From positions 1-17,667 of the forward strand of contig PIVQ01000079.1 of assembly GCA_003354055.1 (NCBI GenBank): 17,667 bases of DNA, written 5' to 3'. Positions 9,202-15,915 of the stretch are shown piece by piece; within the stretch, counting starts at the first letter, position 1, and each line of letters opens with the position of its first letter. The notes under the pieces are model-generated. The model saw nothing but the letters and a program-made list of their open reading frames with translations. It was not told the DNA's origin and ran no database searches. A program made the translations under genes and the position numbers. Source of the stretch: Desulfobacteraceae bacterium (GTDB lineage: Bacteria; Desulfobacterota; Desulfobacteria; Desulfobacterales; Desulfobacteraceae).

Positions 9202-10158
9202 TTACCCTTTCTTGCTGCCGCTAAAGGAAACAGACGACTGAGGCGCCATGTTCACATTCAGCTGGAACACATCCGGTCTGGCATAATGCCCTACCACATC
9301 AAAGTCGATTTTGGCCCGGGTCACCTCATCAAGATCCAGATCCGCATACAGAATACCCTCCTTGTCCCAGAGGGGGCCTGCCATGACCTCGCCAAAGGGG
9401 GAGACGATGACGCTGCCGCCCCTGCACATCACATCAGGCTCGGCTGACAGCTCTTCAATGGTGGCAAGATCAGACGAATACATATCCTTTGTCACAAATT
9501 GATTGCAACCAAGCACAAAACATCTGCCCTCGCAGGCAATATGCCGTATGGTAGACTGCCAGTTATCCCGGGAATCCGCCGTAGGTGCCACATAGATTTC
9601 AACTCCCTGCCCGTAAATGGCCATGCGGGCCAGGGGCATATAATTCTCCCAGCAGATCAGGCCGCCAAGCTTCCCGAGTTCCGTATCAAAAACCGGCAGG
9701 GTGCTGCCGTCCCCCTCCCCCCAGATCAAGCGCTCCGACCCGGTGGGCTTCAATTTCCTGTGAATTCCCATCAGCTCACCCGCGGGAGAGAAATACAGCA
9801 TGGAGCAATACAGGGTTTCCCCGCCGGAGTTACCGTCCCTTTCAATCACCCCGATCACAAGGTATGCGCCTGCCTTCTTCGCAGCCTTACCCAGCAGTTT
9901 CACTTCAGGGCCGGAAAGATCCAGGGCATTGTCCCAATACCGCTGCCACAGGTCCCGGCCTGCCTCATTCCGGCTGCCGATCTTCATGCCAAAGGAAAAC
10001 CCCCTGGGATACCCCGGAATGAACGCCTCGGGCAGCAGAACAAGCGAGGCTCCGGCCTTCCCTGCCGTCTCCGTAAGATCACAGGCCTTTTCAATGGATC
10101 CTGCCTTATCAAACAAAACAGATGCAGCCTGAACAACCGCCACCTTAATTTTTTCCAC
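9202..10158 (-). CDS. Nitrilase / carbon-nitrogen hydrolase
   Basis: A 318-residue cytoplasmic enzyme of the nitrilase superfamily. The catalytic triad is clear: Glu44 in LLPEAFIPGYPRG, Lys135 in HRKLKPT and Cys169 in ICWENYMP. The block KLKPTGSERLIWGEGDGS and the CWEN cysteine motif are marks of true (branch 1) nitrilases, which convert nitriles to carboxylic acids and ammonia, rather than amidases. The substrate cannot be read from sequence. The start is GTG at 10158, with AGGAGG four bases upstream. A longer frame to 10221 begins with ATG but has no ribosome site and adds residues outside the conserved fold. It is the first gene of a pair with the HD phosphohydrolase and diverges from the acetyltransferase gene. 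Confidence 0.9.
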   Translation of the reverse strand: MEKIKVAVVQAASVLFDKAGSIEKACDLTETAGKAGASLVLLPEAFIPGYPRGFSFGMKIGSRNEAGRDLWQRYWDNALDLSGPEVKLLGKAAKKAGAYLVIGVIERDGNSGGETLYCSMLYFSPAGELMGIHRKLKPTGSERLIWGEGDGSTLPVFDTELGKLGGLICWENYMPLARMAIYGQGVEIYVAPTADSRDNWQSTIRHIACEGRCFVLGCNQFVTKDMYSSDLATIEELSAEPDVMCRGGSVIVSPFGEVMAGPLWDKEGILYADLDLDEVTRAKIDFDVVGHYARPDVFQLNVNMAPQSSVSFSGSKKG

Positions 10159-10411
10159 ACAACCTCCTAACCCGGATATTTCATGAAAATTGAAATTTTT
10201 CCGGAGTATTGTTCTTATCATCAGACGTTTATATCAAATTTTTAGCTTTTGTAATAAATATAACCGCGTAATTGTGTTTCATCGGTACCAGAAAAACACC
10301 CGGGAAACAATCGAAACAGCGAGAGATGCGAGAAAAGAAAACGTGTGCGATTGTCGGTGCTGTAAAAAATCTGAAGCTTGTCTTAAAAAATAAAAAAAAT
10401 ATAGGGCAATC

Positions 10412-10426
10412 ATACTGAGTCAGTAT
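10412..10426. promoter_or_regulatory. Inverted repeat overlapping a possible -10 box, candidate operator
   Basis: ATACTGA-G-TCAGTAT is a perfect 7-1-7 inverted repeat. It ends on the first base of TATACT (10426-10431), a possible -10 box for the acetyltransferase gene, 48 bases before its ATG. Symmetry and placement fit a repressor site. The regulator is unknown. Confidence 0.45.
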
Positions 10427-10435
10427 ATACTTCTT

Positions 10436-10455
10436 GGCAAACTAGGCGGTTTGCC
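10436..10455 (+). promoter_or_regulatory. Hairpin just upstream of acetyltransferase ribosome site
   Basis: GGCAAAC and GTTTGCC pair exactly around a six-base loop (TAGGCG). The right arm ends eight bases before the AAGGAG ribosome site. No T-run follows, so this is more likely an operator or an mRNA structure than a terminator. Confidence 0.5.
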
Positions 10456-10474
10456 TGACCATGAAGGAGAAAAA

Positions 10475-12922
10475 ATGACCACCCTGAATCTTGATAAAAT
10501 CCTTTCCCCAAAGTATGTGGCCGTGATCGGGGCCAGTGAGAAACCAGGCTCCGTTGGGGCTTCTGTGATGGAAAATATGACAGGGGGCGGGTTTGAAGGC
10601 CAGGTTTTCCCGGTGAATCCCAGGTATGAAACCGTGATGGGACTTAAAGCATTCGGTTCTGTGAGAGAAATCGATGGAGATGTAGATATGGCCGTGATAG
10701 CCGTACCCATGGCCGGGGTGCCCGATGTGCTGGAAGCCTGCGGCGACAAGGGCGTTGCCGGCGCTGTGGTGATATCCGCGGATTTTGGCCGGGCTGGGGT
10801 GCCGGACGGGGCAATCCGGGAGGCCATGACTGAGATATCTGCCAGGACCGGAATTCGTATCATCGGGCCGGATTCCGTGGGCCTGGTCAATACAGGCCTT
10901 TCACTCAATGCCGGGTTCATGCATCTATTGCCCCTGCCTGGAAAAATTGCCTTTCTCTCCCAGAGCGGGGCGGTCTGTACGGCTGTTCTGGATCTGGCCG
11001 TCCGGGAGCATGTAGGGTTCAGCCATTTTGTGAGCCTGGGATCCAAGCTGGATGTGGATTTTGCCGATATGATCGATTTTTTTGGGGGCCTGGATGAGGT
11101 GGATTCCATTGTCATGGTGGTGGAGTCTCTGACCCGGGTGAGAAAATTCATGAGTGCGGCCCGGGCCGTGTCCAGGGTCAAGCCGATTGTAGCCCTGAAA
11201 ACCGGACGGGGCAGGCCCGGTGACGAGCTCTGCGAAGACGAGATCTATGATGCCGTGTTCAAGCGGGCCGGTATCCTGAGGGTCCGAGAGTTTGAAGCCC
11301 TGTTCGACTGTGCGGAATTTTTGGGCAAACAGAAGCGGCCCAGGGGACCTAGACTCGGCATTGTCTCCAATGCCGCAGGAATCGGGGGCATGGCAGCGGA
11401 TGTGCTCAAGGACCACGGTATTGAGCCGGCAGTCCTGTCGGCAAAGACCAGGGCAGCATTGGATGACATTCTCAGGGAACGCTGGCGCAGGAATAATCCC
11501 GTGGAGGTGTTGCAGGAGTCCTCGGCTGATACCTATATCTCCGTGGTCCGGACCCTGATGGGGGCCCAAGAGATTGACGGACTTCTCCTGCTCAGTTCCC
11601 CTGTGGGGACCTATGATGCCGCATCCATTGCAAAGCCCCTTGCCGGAGTCCTGAAAAAGGCCCCTTTCCCCGTGATCACGGCCTGGATGGGCGGACTGAA
11701 CTCAGACCGGGCCAGGGCTATTTTCAATAAAGAGGGGATAATTACCTATGAAACTCCGGAACGGGCGGTAAGGGCCTTTATCAATCTTTATCAATACGGA
11801 AAGAATATTGAACTGCTCCAGGAGATTCCCTATAAAACAGACAAGCGACTGGATATAGACCGCTCCAAAGCAGTCCGGATTATGGAACAGGGCATGGGTT
11901 CTGAAGACGGCATCATGTCTCCCAGCACCTCTGCCGATCTCCTGGCTGCCTACGGGATCCGTATGGATGAAGACGGCCCCATTGAAGCCGGGGATTATGC
12001 TCTGAGGATCTCTGCCAAGCACCATGACCTGTTCGGGCCGGTGATCCGTTTTGGAACCGGCGGCCTGATGACCCAAGTGGCCAGGGACCAGGCCATGGCC
12101 CTGCCTCCCTTGAACCGCCTCCTGGCCAGACGGGCCATGGAGGCGTCCAGGATTTCACAGGTCTTTCCCGGCCAGGGGCCGATTGCCGGCGTGGATACGG
12201 CCTTCCTGGAAGAGATGCTGATCCGGACCAGCCGTCTGGTCACGGATTTTCCGGAGATCCTAAGTATTGACATGAATCCCATCCTGGTAAGAAAGGGGCG
12301 GATATTCATGGCCCGGTCCAGGATAAGGGTGGGCAAAACCCGGATAAAGGCACCTGCCCATCTCATTGTCAGCCCCTATCCCTGGTGGCAGGAATCGGAA
12401 TTCATTACCCGGGACGGGAATAAGGTGTTTATGCGTCCCATCCGTCCGGCAGATGCAGACCAGGTTATTGATATGTTTGAATGCCTCTCCCCTGAGACCG
12501 TGTACCGGCGTTTTTTTTCCCCCTTAAAGCAAATTTCCAGGCCCCTGCTGATCAAGCTGACCCAGATCGACTATGACCGGGAAATCGCCCTGACCGCCTT
12601 TGCCGGGGCAAGGGAGATGCGCAGACTTGTAGGCGTGGCCAGGATCATTTTTCAGCCAAATTACCAGACCGGGGAGTTTGCGATTCTCCTGGCCGATGAC
12701 TGGCAGTCCAAGGGGATCGGCCGGATCCTGCTGAAGCGGGCCCTTGAAAGCGCCAAAGCCTACGGCCTTAAAACCGTATACGGCCCTGTGATCTCCACCA
12801 ATGCGGCTATGCTAAACCTTGGCAAGAGACTTGGCTTTTCTGTTGCTTTGGATCCGGATTCCTCAGAGTATAAACTTACGATCCAGCTCAAAGAGTTAAA
12901 ATCAAAAAAAGGCTCGGAATAA
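10475..12922 (+). CDS. Pat-like protein acetyltransferase: degenerate NDP-forming acyl-CoA synthetase fused to GNAT
   Basis: An 815-residue fusion. Residues 8-135 form the CoA-binding domain (YVAVIGASEKPGSVG) and about 155-450 the two succinyl-CoA-ligase-like domains (FLSQSGA). About 465-620 is a shortened ATP-grasp remnant, and 640-810 a GNAT acetyltransferase with acetyl-CoA loop QSKGIG (744-749). Start ATG 10475 has AAGGAG five bases upstream; a TTG eight codons earlier is discounted. In active ADP-forming synthetases the block after KSGR carries SHTG with the phosphohistidine; here it reads KTGRGRPGDELCEDEIYD (242-259), with no histidine. The ATP-grasp runs from LLAAYGIRMDEDG straight to ALRISAKHHDLFGPVIRFG, skipping the usual lysine and HKTDVGGV-like segment. 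Synthetase activity is therefore unlikely. By analogy with Salmonella Pat, it probably acetylates lysines of metabolic enzymes such as acetyl-CoA synthetase. Confidence 0.88.
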   Translation: MTTLNLDKILSPKYVAVIGASEKPGSVGASVMENMTGGGFEGQVFPVNPRYETVMGLKAFGSVREIDGDVDMAVIAVPMAGVPDVLEACGDKGVAGAVVISADFGRAGVPDGAIREAMTEISARTGIRIIGPDSVGLVNTGLSLNAGFMHLLPLPGKIAFLSQSGAVCTAVLDLAVREHVGFSHFVSLGSKLDVDFADMIDFFGGLDEVDSIVMVVESLTRVRKFMSAARAVSRVKPIVALKTGRGRPGDELCEDEIYDAVFKRAGILRVREFEALFDCAEFLGKQKRPRGPRLGIVSNAAGIGGMAADVLKDHGIEPAVLSAKTRAALDDILRERWRRNNPVEVLQESSADTYISVVRTLMGAQEIDGLLLLSSPVGTYDAASIAKPLAGVLKKAPFPVITAWMGGLNSDRARAIFNKEGIITYETPERAVRAFINLYQYGKNIELLQEIPYKTDKRLDIDRSKAVRIMEQGMGSEDGIMSPSTSADLLAAYGIRMDEDGPIEAGDYALRISAKHHDLFGPVIRFGTGGLMTQVARDQAMALPPLNRLLARRAMEASRISQVFPGQGPIAGVDTAFLEEMLIRTSRLVTDFPEILSIDMNPILVRKGRIFMARSRIRVGKTRIKAPAHLIVSPYPWWQESEFITRDGNKVFMRPIRPADADQVIDMFECLSPETVYRRFFSPLKQISRPLLIKLTQIDYDREIALTAFAGAREMRRLVGVARIIFQPNYQTGEFAILLADDWQSKGIGRILLKRALESAKAYGLKTVYGPVISTNAAMLNLGKRLGFSVALDPDSSEYKLTIQLKELKSKKGSE

Positions 12923-12944
12923 GGACTAAAAAAACTGACAGCTA

Positions 12945-12991
12945 TAGCAAATCGCAAAAATTGCTACGCATGGCCGTTTACGCGTTTTTTC
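12945..12991 (+). terminator. Weak candidate terminator after the acetyltransferase gene
   Basis: An inverted repeat TAGCAA/TTGCTA (12945-12950, 12961-12966) is followed by ACGC/GCGT (12966-12969, 12982-12985) and a run of six T. The stems are short, so termination here is only a possibility. Confidence 0.25.
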
Positions 12992-13039
12992 CTTTTCTCG
13001 CTTTTCCAGCTTTTCTCGCTATTCCTGAATTAATATCTA

Positions 13040-13068
13040 TTGATTTCTATTCTATTTTAATATCTAAT
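13040..13068 (+). promoter_or_regulatory. Candidate promoter for the MATE gene
   Basis: TTGATT (13040-13045), a 17-base spacer and TCTAAT (13063-13068) resemble a sigma-70 promoter, 49 bases before the MATE start. The region is very AT-rich, so chance matches are likely. Confidence 0.35.
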
Positions 13069-13117
13069 AACCGCCTTCATCAGGTTCGGTAATAAATCTC
13101 TTTTAAGGCAGGAAAGC

Positions 13118-14434
13118 ATGTACCCCAATCACATCAAACAGACCATACGCCTCTCCCTTCCCATTATTGTGGGGCAGATCGGCCAGTTGACCATGTCCGT
13201 GGCAGACAATGTCATGGTCGGCCGTGTGGGGACGGATGCCCTGGCTGCCGCCGCCATCGGCAACGGTCTGTTTACCCTGATCATGGTGGTGGGCTTAGGA
13301 ATTTCCATGGCCATTACCCCTCTGACCGCCATGGCCAAGGGGGCAGGCAGGGATGAGGATTGCGGGGTGGTTCTCCGCCAGGGACTCCTGGTCAATATGA
13401 TTACCGGCATCCTGCTCTGCGCGGCCACCTTTGCAGGAGCCCAGGCCATCAGGGTGCTGAACCAGCCCGAGTCCATTGTGGAACCGGCCATTCTTTATAT
13501 GCAGGTACTGGGGCTGTCAATGCTGCCCCTGATGCTCTTCCAGTCATACCGGCAGTTTGCCGAAGGAGTCAGCTTTCTCAAACCGGCCATGATCATCACC
13601 CTGGTGGCGAACCTGGTCAACATCTTTGTCAACTGGGTCTTTATCTTCGGCAACCTTGGTGCCCCGGCATTAGGGCTGACCGGCGCCGGAATCGCCACCT
13701 TTTCATCCAGAGTCTTCATGGCCGCATGCCTTGTGGCCGTGGTAATGCTTGCCCCGTCACTCAAACGGTTCGATCCCAGCCTGAGGTACAAAAAAATCGA
13801 TCTCCCCCTGATGAAACGCCTGCTGGGTATCGGCATCCCCGGGGCATTCCAATACTTTTTCGAAGTCTCGGCCTTTGTCGGCTCCTCAGTGATTGTAGGC
13901 TGGATGGGGGTAAAGGAACTGGCCGCCCACCAGATTGCCCTGAACCTTGCAGGCATTTCCTTTATGGGAGCCATGGGTATTTCAGCGGCCGGCACCATCC
14001 GGGTCAGCAATGCTCTTGGCAGGGGGTCAAAGCCCGATGTCCGGGCAGCCGGTTTCAGCGCCGCCTTACTCTGTATGGGATTCATGGCCCTGGCCGGCCT
14101 GATCTTTGTCCTGTTCAGAAATGTTTTGCCCGGATTATACGTCACGGATCCCCAGGTGGCCGAGATTACCGCAGTCCTCCTGGTCATTGTGGCCTTTTTC
14201 CAGCTCTCCGACGGCGCCCAGGCTGTGGGCATCGGTATTTTGCGGGGCATCACAGACATGAAAGTCCCCACCCTTCTGACCCTGGCCGCCTATTGGATCA
14301 TCGGCCTGCCATCAGGCTATGCCCTGGCCTTCTGGGCCGACTTAGGAATTTACGGCGTCTGGTACGGCCTGCTCATCAGCCTGACGGTCTCAGCCCTGCT
14401 TATGATGCTCAGGTTTCATATTCGAACCAGATAG
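13118..14434 (+). CDS. MATE-family multidrug/cation efflux transporter (NorM-like)
   Basis: A 438-residue inner-membrane protein with about 12 hydrophobic segments in two related halves, expelling drugs or toxic metabolites in exchange for sodium or protons. The three acidic residues known as functional in Vibrio NorM are all matched: Asp30 (SVADNVMVG), Glu249 (YFFEVSAFVGSS) and Asp365 (QLSDGAQAVGIGILRG). The length is close to the family norm of about 450. Start ATG 13118 has AGGAAAGC immediately upstream. Substrate and coupling ion cannot be fixed from sequence. The last 18 residues, SLTVSALLMMLRFHIRTR, reappear in diverged form at 15148-15201 beyond the toxin-antitoxin genes. Confidence 0.93.
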   Translation: MYPNHIKQTIRLSLPIIVGQIGQLTMSVADNVMVGRVGTDALAAAAIGNGLFTLIMVVGLGISMAITPLTAMAKGAGRDEDCGVVLRQGLLVNMITGILLCAATFAGAQAIRVLNQPESIVEPAILYMQVLGLSMLPLMLFQSYRQFAEGVSFLKPAMIITLVANLVNIFVNWVFIFGNLGAPALGLTGAGIATFSSRVFMAACLVAVVMLAPSLKRFDPSLRYKKIDLPLMKRLLGIGIPGAFQYFFEVSAFVGSSVIVGWMGVKELAAHQIALNLAGISFMGAMGISAAGTIRVSNALGRGSKPDVRAAGFSAALLCMGFMALAGLIFVLFRNVLPGLYVTDPQVAEITAVLLVIVAFFQLSDGAQAVGIGILRGITDMKVPTLLTLAAYWIIGLPSGYALAFWADLGIYGVWYGLLISLTVSALLMMLRFHIRTR

Positions 14435-14485
14435 CCGCAGGCATGTGTTTGTTTGAGTATAAACTGGAATGAAAATCAGACTTTC

Positions 14486-14773
14486 TTATTTTTTTCGTTT
14501 GCGGGCTTTTTTATACACAATGTTCTTCTCTCTTTTCCCGACAGCGATTACCAAAACATAGATTTCTTCATCAATGACTTCATAAACTAAACGGTAGCCA
14601 CTCGCTCGAAGCTTGATCTTATAATGATTTTTAAAACCTGAAAGTCTGCTACTTGCCTGATGCGGGGAACTGAGGCGTTCTTTTAATTTTTTTTTGAATT
14701 TCGTTTGAATAGTGCTATCAAGTTTTTTCCATTCTTTGAGTGCCGTCGGTAAAAACTTTAATTTATAAATCAT
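14486..14773 (-). CDS. relE: RelE/StbE-type mRNA interferase toxin
   Basis: A 95-residue toxin expected to cut mRNA in the ribosomal A site. It lines up with E. coli RelE without gaps over the core: ALKEW (11-15), YKIKLRASGYRLVYEVID (51-68) and VGKRE (78-82). Every residue reported as important in E. coli RelE is present at the same number: Lys52, Lys54, Arg61, Arg81 and Tyr87. It is therefore probably active. Its ATG overlaps the antitoxin gene by 11 bases, the usual antitoxin-first order. It converges on the MATE gene. Base composition is much more AT-rich than its neighbours, suggesting acquisition. Confidence 0.93.
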   Translation of the reverse strand: MIYKLKFLPTALKEWKKLDSTIQTKFKKKLKERLSSPHQASSRLSGFKNHYKIKLRASGYRLVYEVIDEEIYVLVIAVGKREKNIVYKKARKRKK

Positions 14774-15014
14774 CTATTGAAATATCCACGGCTGATATTT
14801 TCTCATTTTGGCGCTCTTTAACTATCAGCCCCAACTGATAATCCTCAATTTTTTCAAGTATTGCTTCATAAGTTTCGGCAGGAATTAAATAGGCAGTTGG
14901 CCTATTGTGATTTAAAATAGCAATAGGCTGACCATCAGACTGCTCAATCAGAGCAGAGGGATTTTTCTTTAATTCTGAAATACTTGCTGAGCAACTGGCT
15001 AATACAGATTCCAT
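14763..15014 (-). CDS. Phd/YefM (StbD/RelB-like) antitoxin
   Basis: An 83-residue antitoxin upstream of and overlapping the RelE-type toxin. The N-terminal half (SISELKKNPSALIEQSDGQP, then IAILNHNRPTAYLIPAETYE) is the Phd/YefM DNA-binding fold as found in StbD antitoxins. The acidic, flexible C-terminal part would wrap and block the toxin. It would also repress its own promoter, helped by the toxin. ATG 15014 has AGGTGA five bases upstream. This is a StbDE-like pairing of a Phd-type antitoxin with a RelE-type toxin, rather than classical RelB with RelE. Confidence 0.9.
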   Translation of the reverse strand: MESVLASCSASISELKKNPSALIEQSDGQPIAILNHNRPTAYLIPAETYEAILEKIEDYQLGLIVKERQNEKISAVDISIDDL

Positions 15015-15058
15015 AAAATCACCTACAATTTTTTTATTTAGACCACAAATCTGTACTT

Positions 15059-15087
15059 ATTTTAGGTCTTATTTTAGCTGTCGTCAA
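15059..15087 (-). promoter_or_regulatory. Promoter of the toxin-antitoxin operon with direct-repeat operator
   Basis: Reading leftward, TTGACG (15087-15082), 17 bases, then TAAAAT (15064-15059) is a strong sigma-70 match, 45 bases before the antitoxin ATG. On the plus strand CTTATTTTA occurs twice, at 15056-15064 and 15068-15076, one covering the -10 box. The repeat spacing of 12 bases fits binding by an autoregulating antitoxin, which is inference. Confidence 0.65.
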
Positions 15088-15147
15088 GTTTTGTTGCTAA
15101 AAAGCAGGGGCTTCTTTAAACCGAAACACCGGGGCAAGAGGCATTTC

Positions 15148-15201
15148 AACCTCACCGTATCCGCTTTGCTGATGATGCTCCGATTTCATACCCGCACAAA
15201 A
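15148..15201 (+). pseudogene. Remnant of the 3' end of a second MATE gene
   Basis: In the plus-strand frame this encodes NLTVSALLMMLRFHTRTK. It matches residues 421-438 of the intact MATE protein at 15 of 18 positions. The DNA agrees at 39 of 54 bases, and most differences fall in third codon positions. This is the pattern of a diverged, once-selected coding sequence, not a recent copy. Upstream of 15148 the similarity stops abruptly. Downstream the frame runs on without homology to a TGA at 15250-15252. The fragment lies about 720 bases beyond the intact gene, on the far side of the toxin-antitoxin pair. Confidence 0.75.
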
Positions 15202-15236
15202 CAACCTATGGAATGTAATACGACACTATTTAAAAC

Positions 15237-15434
15237 TCACTTGTTATTGTGAGGTGTTGCCCACTCATGAAGAAGGTCTTCCAGATAACATTCCAATTCA
15301 TTTTCTTTTAAATGTGAAGGAATAAAGATATCATCAGCAACACGTTTTTTACCTTCAGAGCCAAGTAAAAAAGACTCCCATCTCTCACCAGATCTTAAGA
15401 CCTCTATTTTTCTTCCGTATATGTTAAATTGCAT
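15237..15434 (-). CDS. Small protein resembling the DUF7661 family
   Basis: A 65-residue protein starting MQFNIYGRKIEVLRSGERWE and ending with an acidic helix (ENELECYLEDLLHEWAT). The pattern of an N-terminal YGR strand, an RW strand, an FIPSHL turn and a C-terminal helix resembles small DUF7661 proteins as I recall them; I could not check this. A longer frame up to 15566 exists, but its extra N-terminus is out of character. ATG 15434 has GAGG three bases upstream. The gene follows another small frame after 19 bases and may be its partner. It shares the AT-rich composition of the toxin-antitoxin islet. Function unknown; no membrane segment or metal motif is seen. Confidence 0.6.
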   Translation of the reverse strand: MQFNIYGRKIEVLRSGERWESFLLGSEGKKRVADDIFIPSHLKENELECYLEDLLHEWATPHNNK

Positions 15435-15453
15435 AGCCTCAATAGCACTTAAT

Positions 15454-15618
15454 TTATTCCAAATAAACAGTATCATCCGCTTCCAGTGCGATGGTAATGC
15501 CTTTACCACAGTTGCTGCCAATTGATGTCCTGGCTTCATCGGCAATACTCTGACGAGATGCCTCATTTAACTTGAACTCTATAAACCATTCCTGGTTATA
15601 AAATGCAAGCGGGAACAT
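15454..15618 (-). CDS. Possible small ORF upstream of the DUF7661-like gene
   Basis: The frame encodes a charged, protein-like stretch, FKLNEASRQSIADEART and then a glycine-rich turn, ending ALEADDTVYLE before TAA. The ATG at 15618 lacks a ribosome site. The convincing part begins near 15579, just after an ATA codon at 15580-15582 that has AGGA seven bases upstream, as if an ATG start had been lost or a rare start were used. That version would be 42 residues. It could be a small antitoxin-like partner of the next gene or a decayed gene. I do not recognise it. Confidence 0.35.
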   Translation of the reverse strand: MFPLAFYNQEWFIEFKLNEASRQSIADEARTSIGSNCGKGITIALEADDTVYLE

Positions 15619-15754
15619 AATACACGCCAGGGTTTTCAGCACTCAGGGCCGGGTGGGCCGGAAGGCGGCATAAAAATTGTTATTTCATAGAGGATCTCAA
15701 TGCGGAGCGTAACTAAGCCGTACTATTTGAGGAGCCGCCGCATCACCTTGGAAA

Positions 15755-15797
15755 TAACGATCAGCCGCCTCCGGGGCAGCCGGTCCGGTGATCGTTA
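15755..15797. repeat. Nine-base inverted repeat upstream of the Ada-like gene
   Basis: TAACGATCA (15755-15763) and TGATCGTTA (15789-15797) are exact inverted repeats separated by 25 GC-rich bases. The arms lie about 60-100 bases upstream of the candidate -35 box. Possible activator site or hairpin; no T-run follows. Confidence 0.45.
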
Positions 15798-15855
15798 CAC
15801 CTCCATATCCCCATCATTCATGGAAGACGTCCGGTCCGGCTTCGCAAGAACCGGG

Positions 15856-15884
15856 TGGATAATGGTCATCCCACGGGGTATAGT
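15856..15884 (+). promoter_or_regulatory. Candidate promoter for the Ada-like gene
   Basis: TGGATA (15856-15861), a 17-base spacer and TATAGT (15879-15884) end 31 bases before the ATG. The poor -35 would suit a promoter that needs an activator, as for Ada, but this is a prediction only. Confidence 0.35.
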
Positions 15885-15915
15885 AAGATCAATTATCAAT
15901 TTAAGGAGACGGATC

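Larger units (their letters stand above)
10159..10474. other. Divergent intergenic region between nitrilase and acetyltransferase genes
   Basis: This 316-base stretch has no gene I believe in. It is AT-rich, especially 10230-10260 and 10380-10400. Weak -10-like sequences exist for both directions: TATAAA reading left near 10233, and TATACT at 10426-10431 reading right. Neither has a good -35 partner. The two inverted repeats near the right end are listed separately. Short frames crossing it start at TTG or lack ribosome sites. Confidence 0.6.
15619..15915. other. Intergenic region upstream of the Ada-like gene
   Basis: Composition returns from AT-rich to GC-rich near 15640, which I take as the right border of the islet. 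No gene is convincing. A plus-strand frame from 15700 joins the alkyltransferase gene, but its extra 72 residues are low-complexity arginine/serine and have no ribosome site. The region holds an inverted repeat and a candidate promoter, listed separately. CCGGTCCGG occurs twice (15780-15788, 15831-15839). Confidence 0.55.

Noticed and set aside
10190..10393. 67-codon frame rich in Lys/Arg/Cys in the divergent intergenic region
   Set aside because: It starts at TTG without a ribosome site, overlaps the nitrilase upstream region, and shows no recognisable domain.
10435..10457. Possible sigma-54 promoter (TGGCA...TTGC)
   Set aside because: The spacing between GG and GC is wrong for the -24/-12 element; the sequence is better explained as the hairpin GGCAAAC/GTTTGCC.
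12975..13070. Short repeated motifs (TTTTCTCGCT, TAATATCTA) before the MATE gene
   Set aside because: The copies are short, pyrimidine- or AT-rich, and can arise by chance; no array structure is formed.
13360..14472. 370-codon frame overlapping the MATE gene in another frame
   Set aside because: Composition is Arg/His/Pro/Gly-rich as expected from an off-frame reading of a GC-rich gene; the MATE frame has intact functional residues.
15435..15566. Longer start for the DUF7661-like gene, or a frameshift joining the two small frames
   Set aside because: The extra residues in that frame do not look like protein, while the overlapping other frame does and ends in a proper stop before the next ATG. 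Two separate small genes fit better than one broken gene.
15700..15915. 72-residue N-terminal extension of the Ada-like protein, possibly the missing zinc domain
   Set aside because: It has no cysteines in an Ada zinc pattern, is low-complexity Arg/Ser, and the ATG at 15916 has a good ribosome site.
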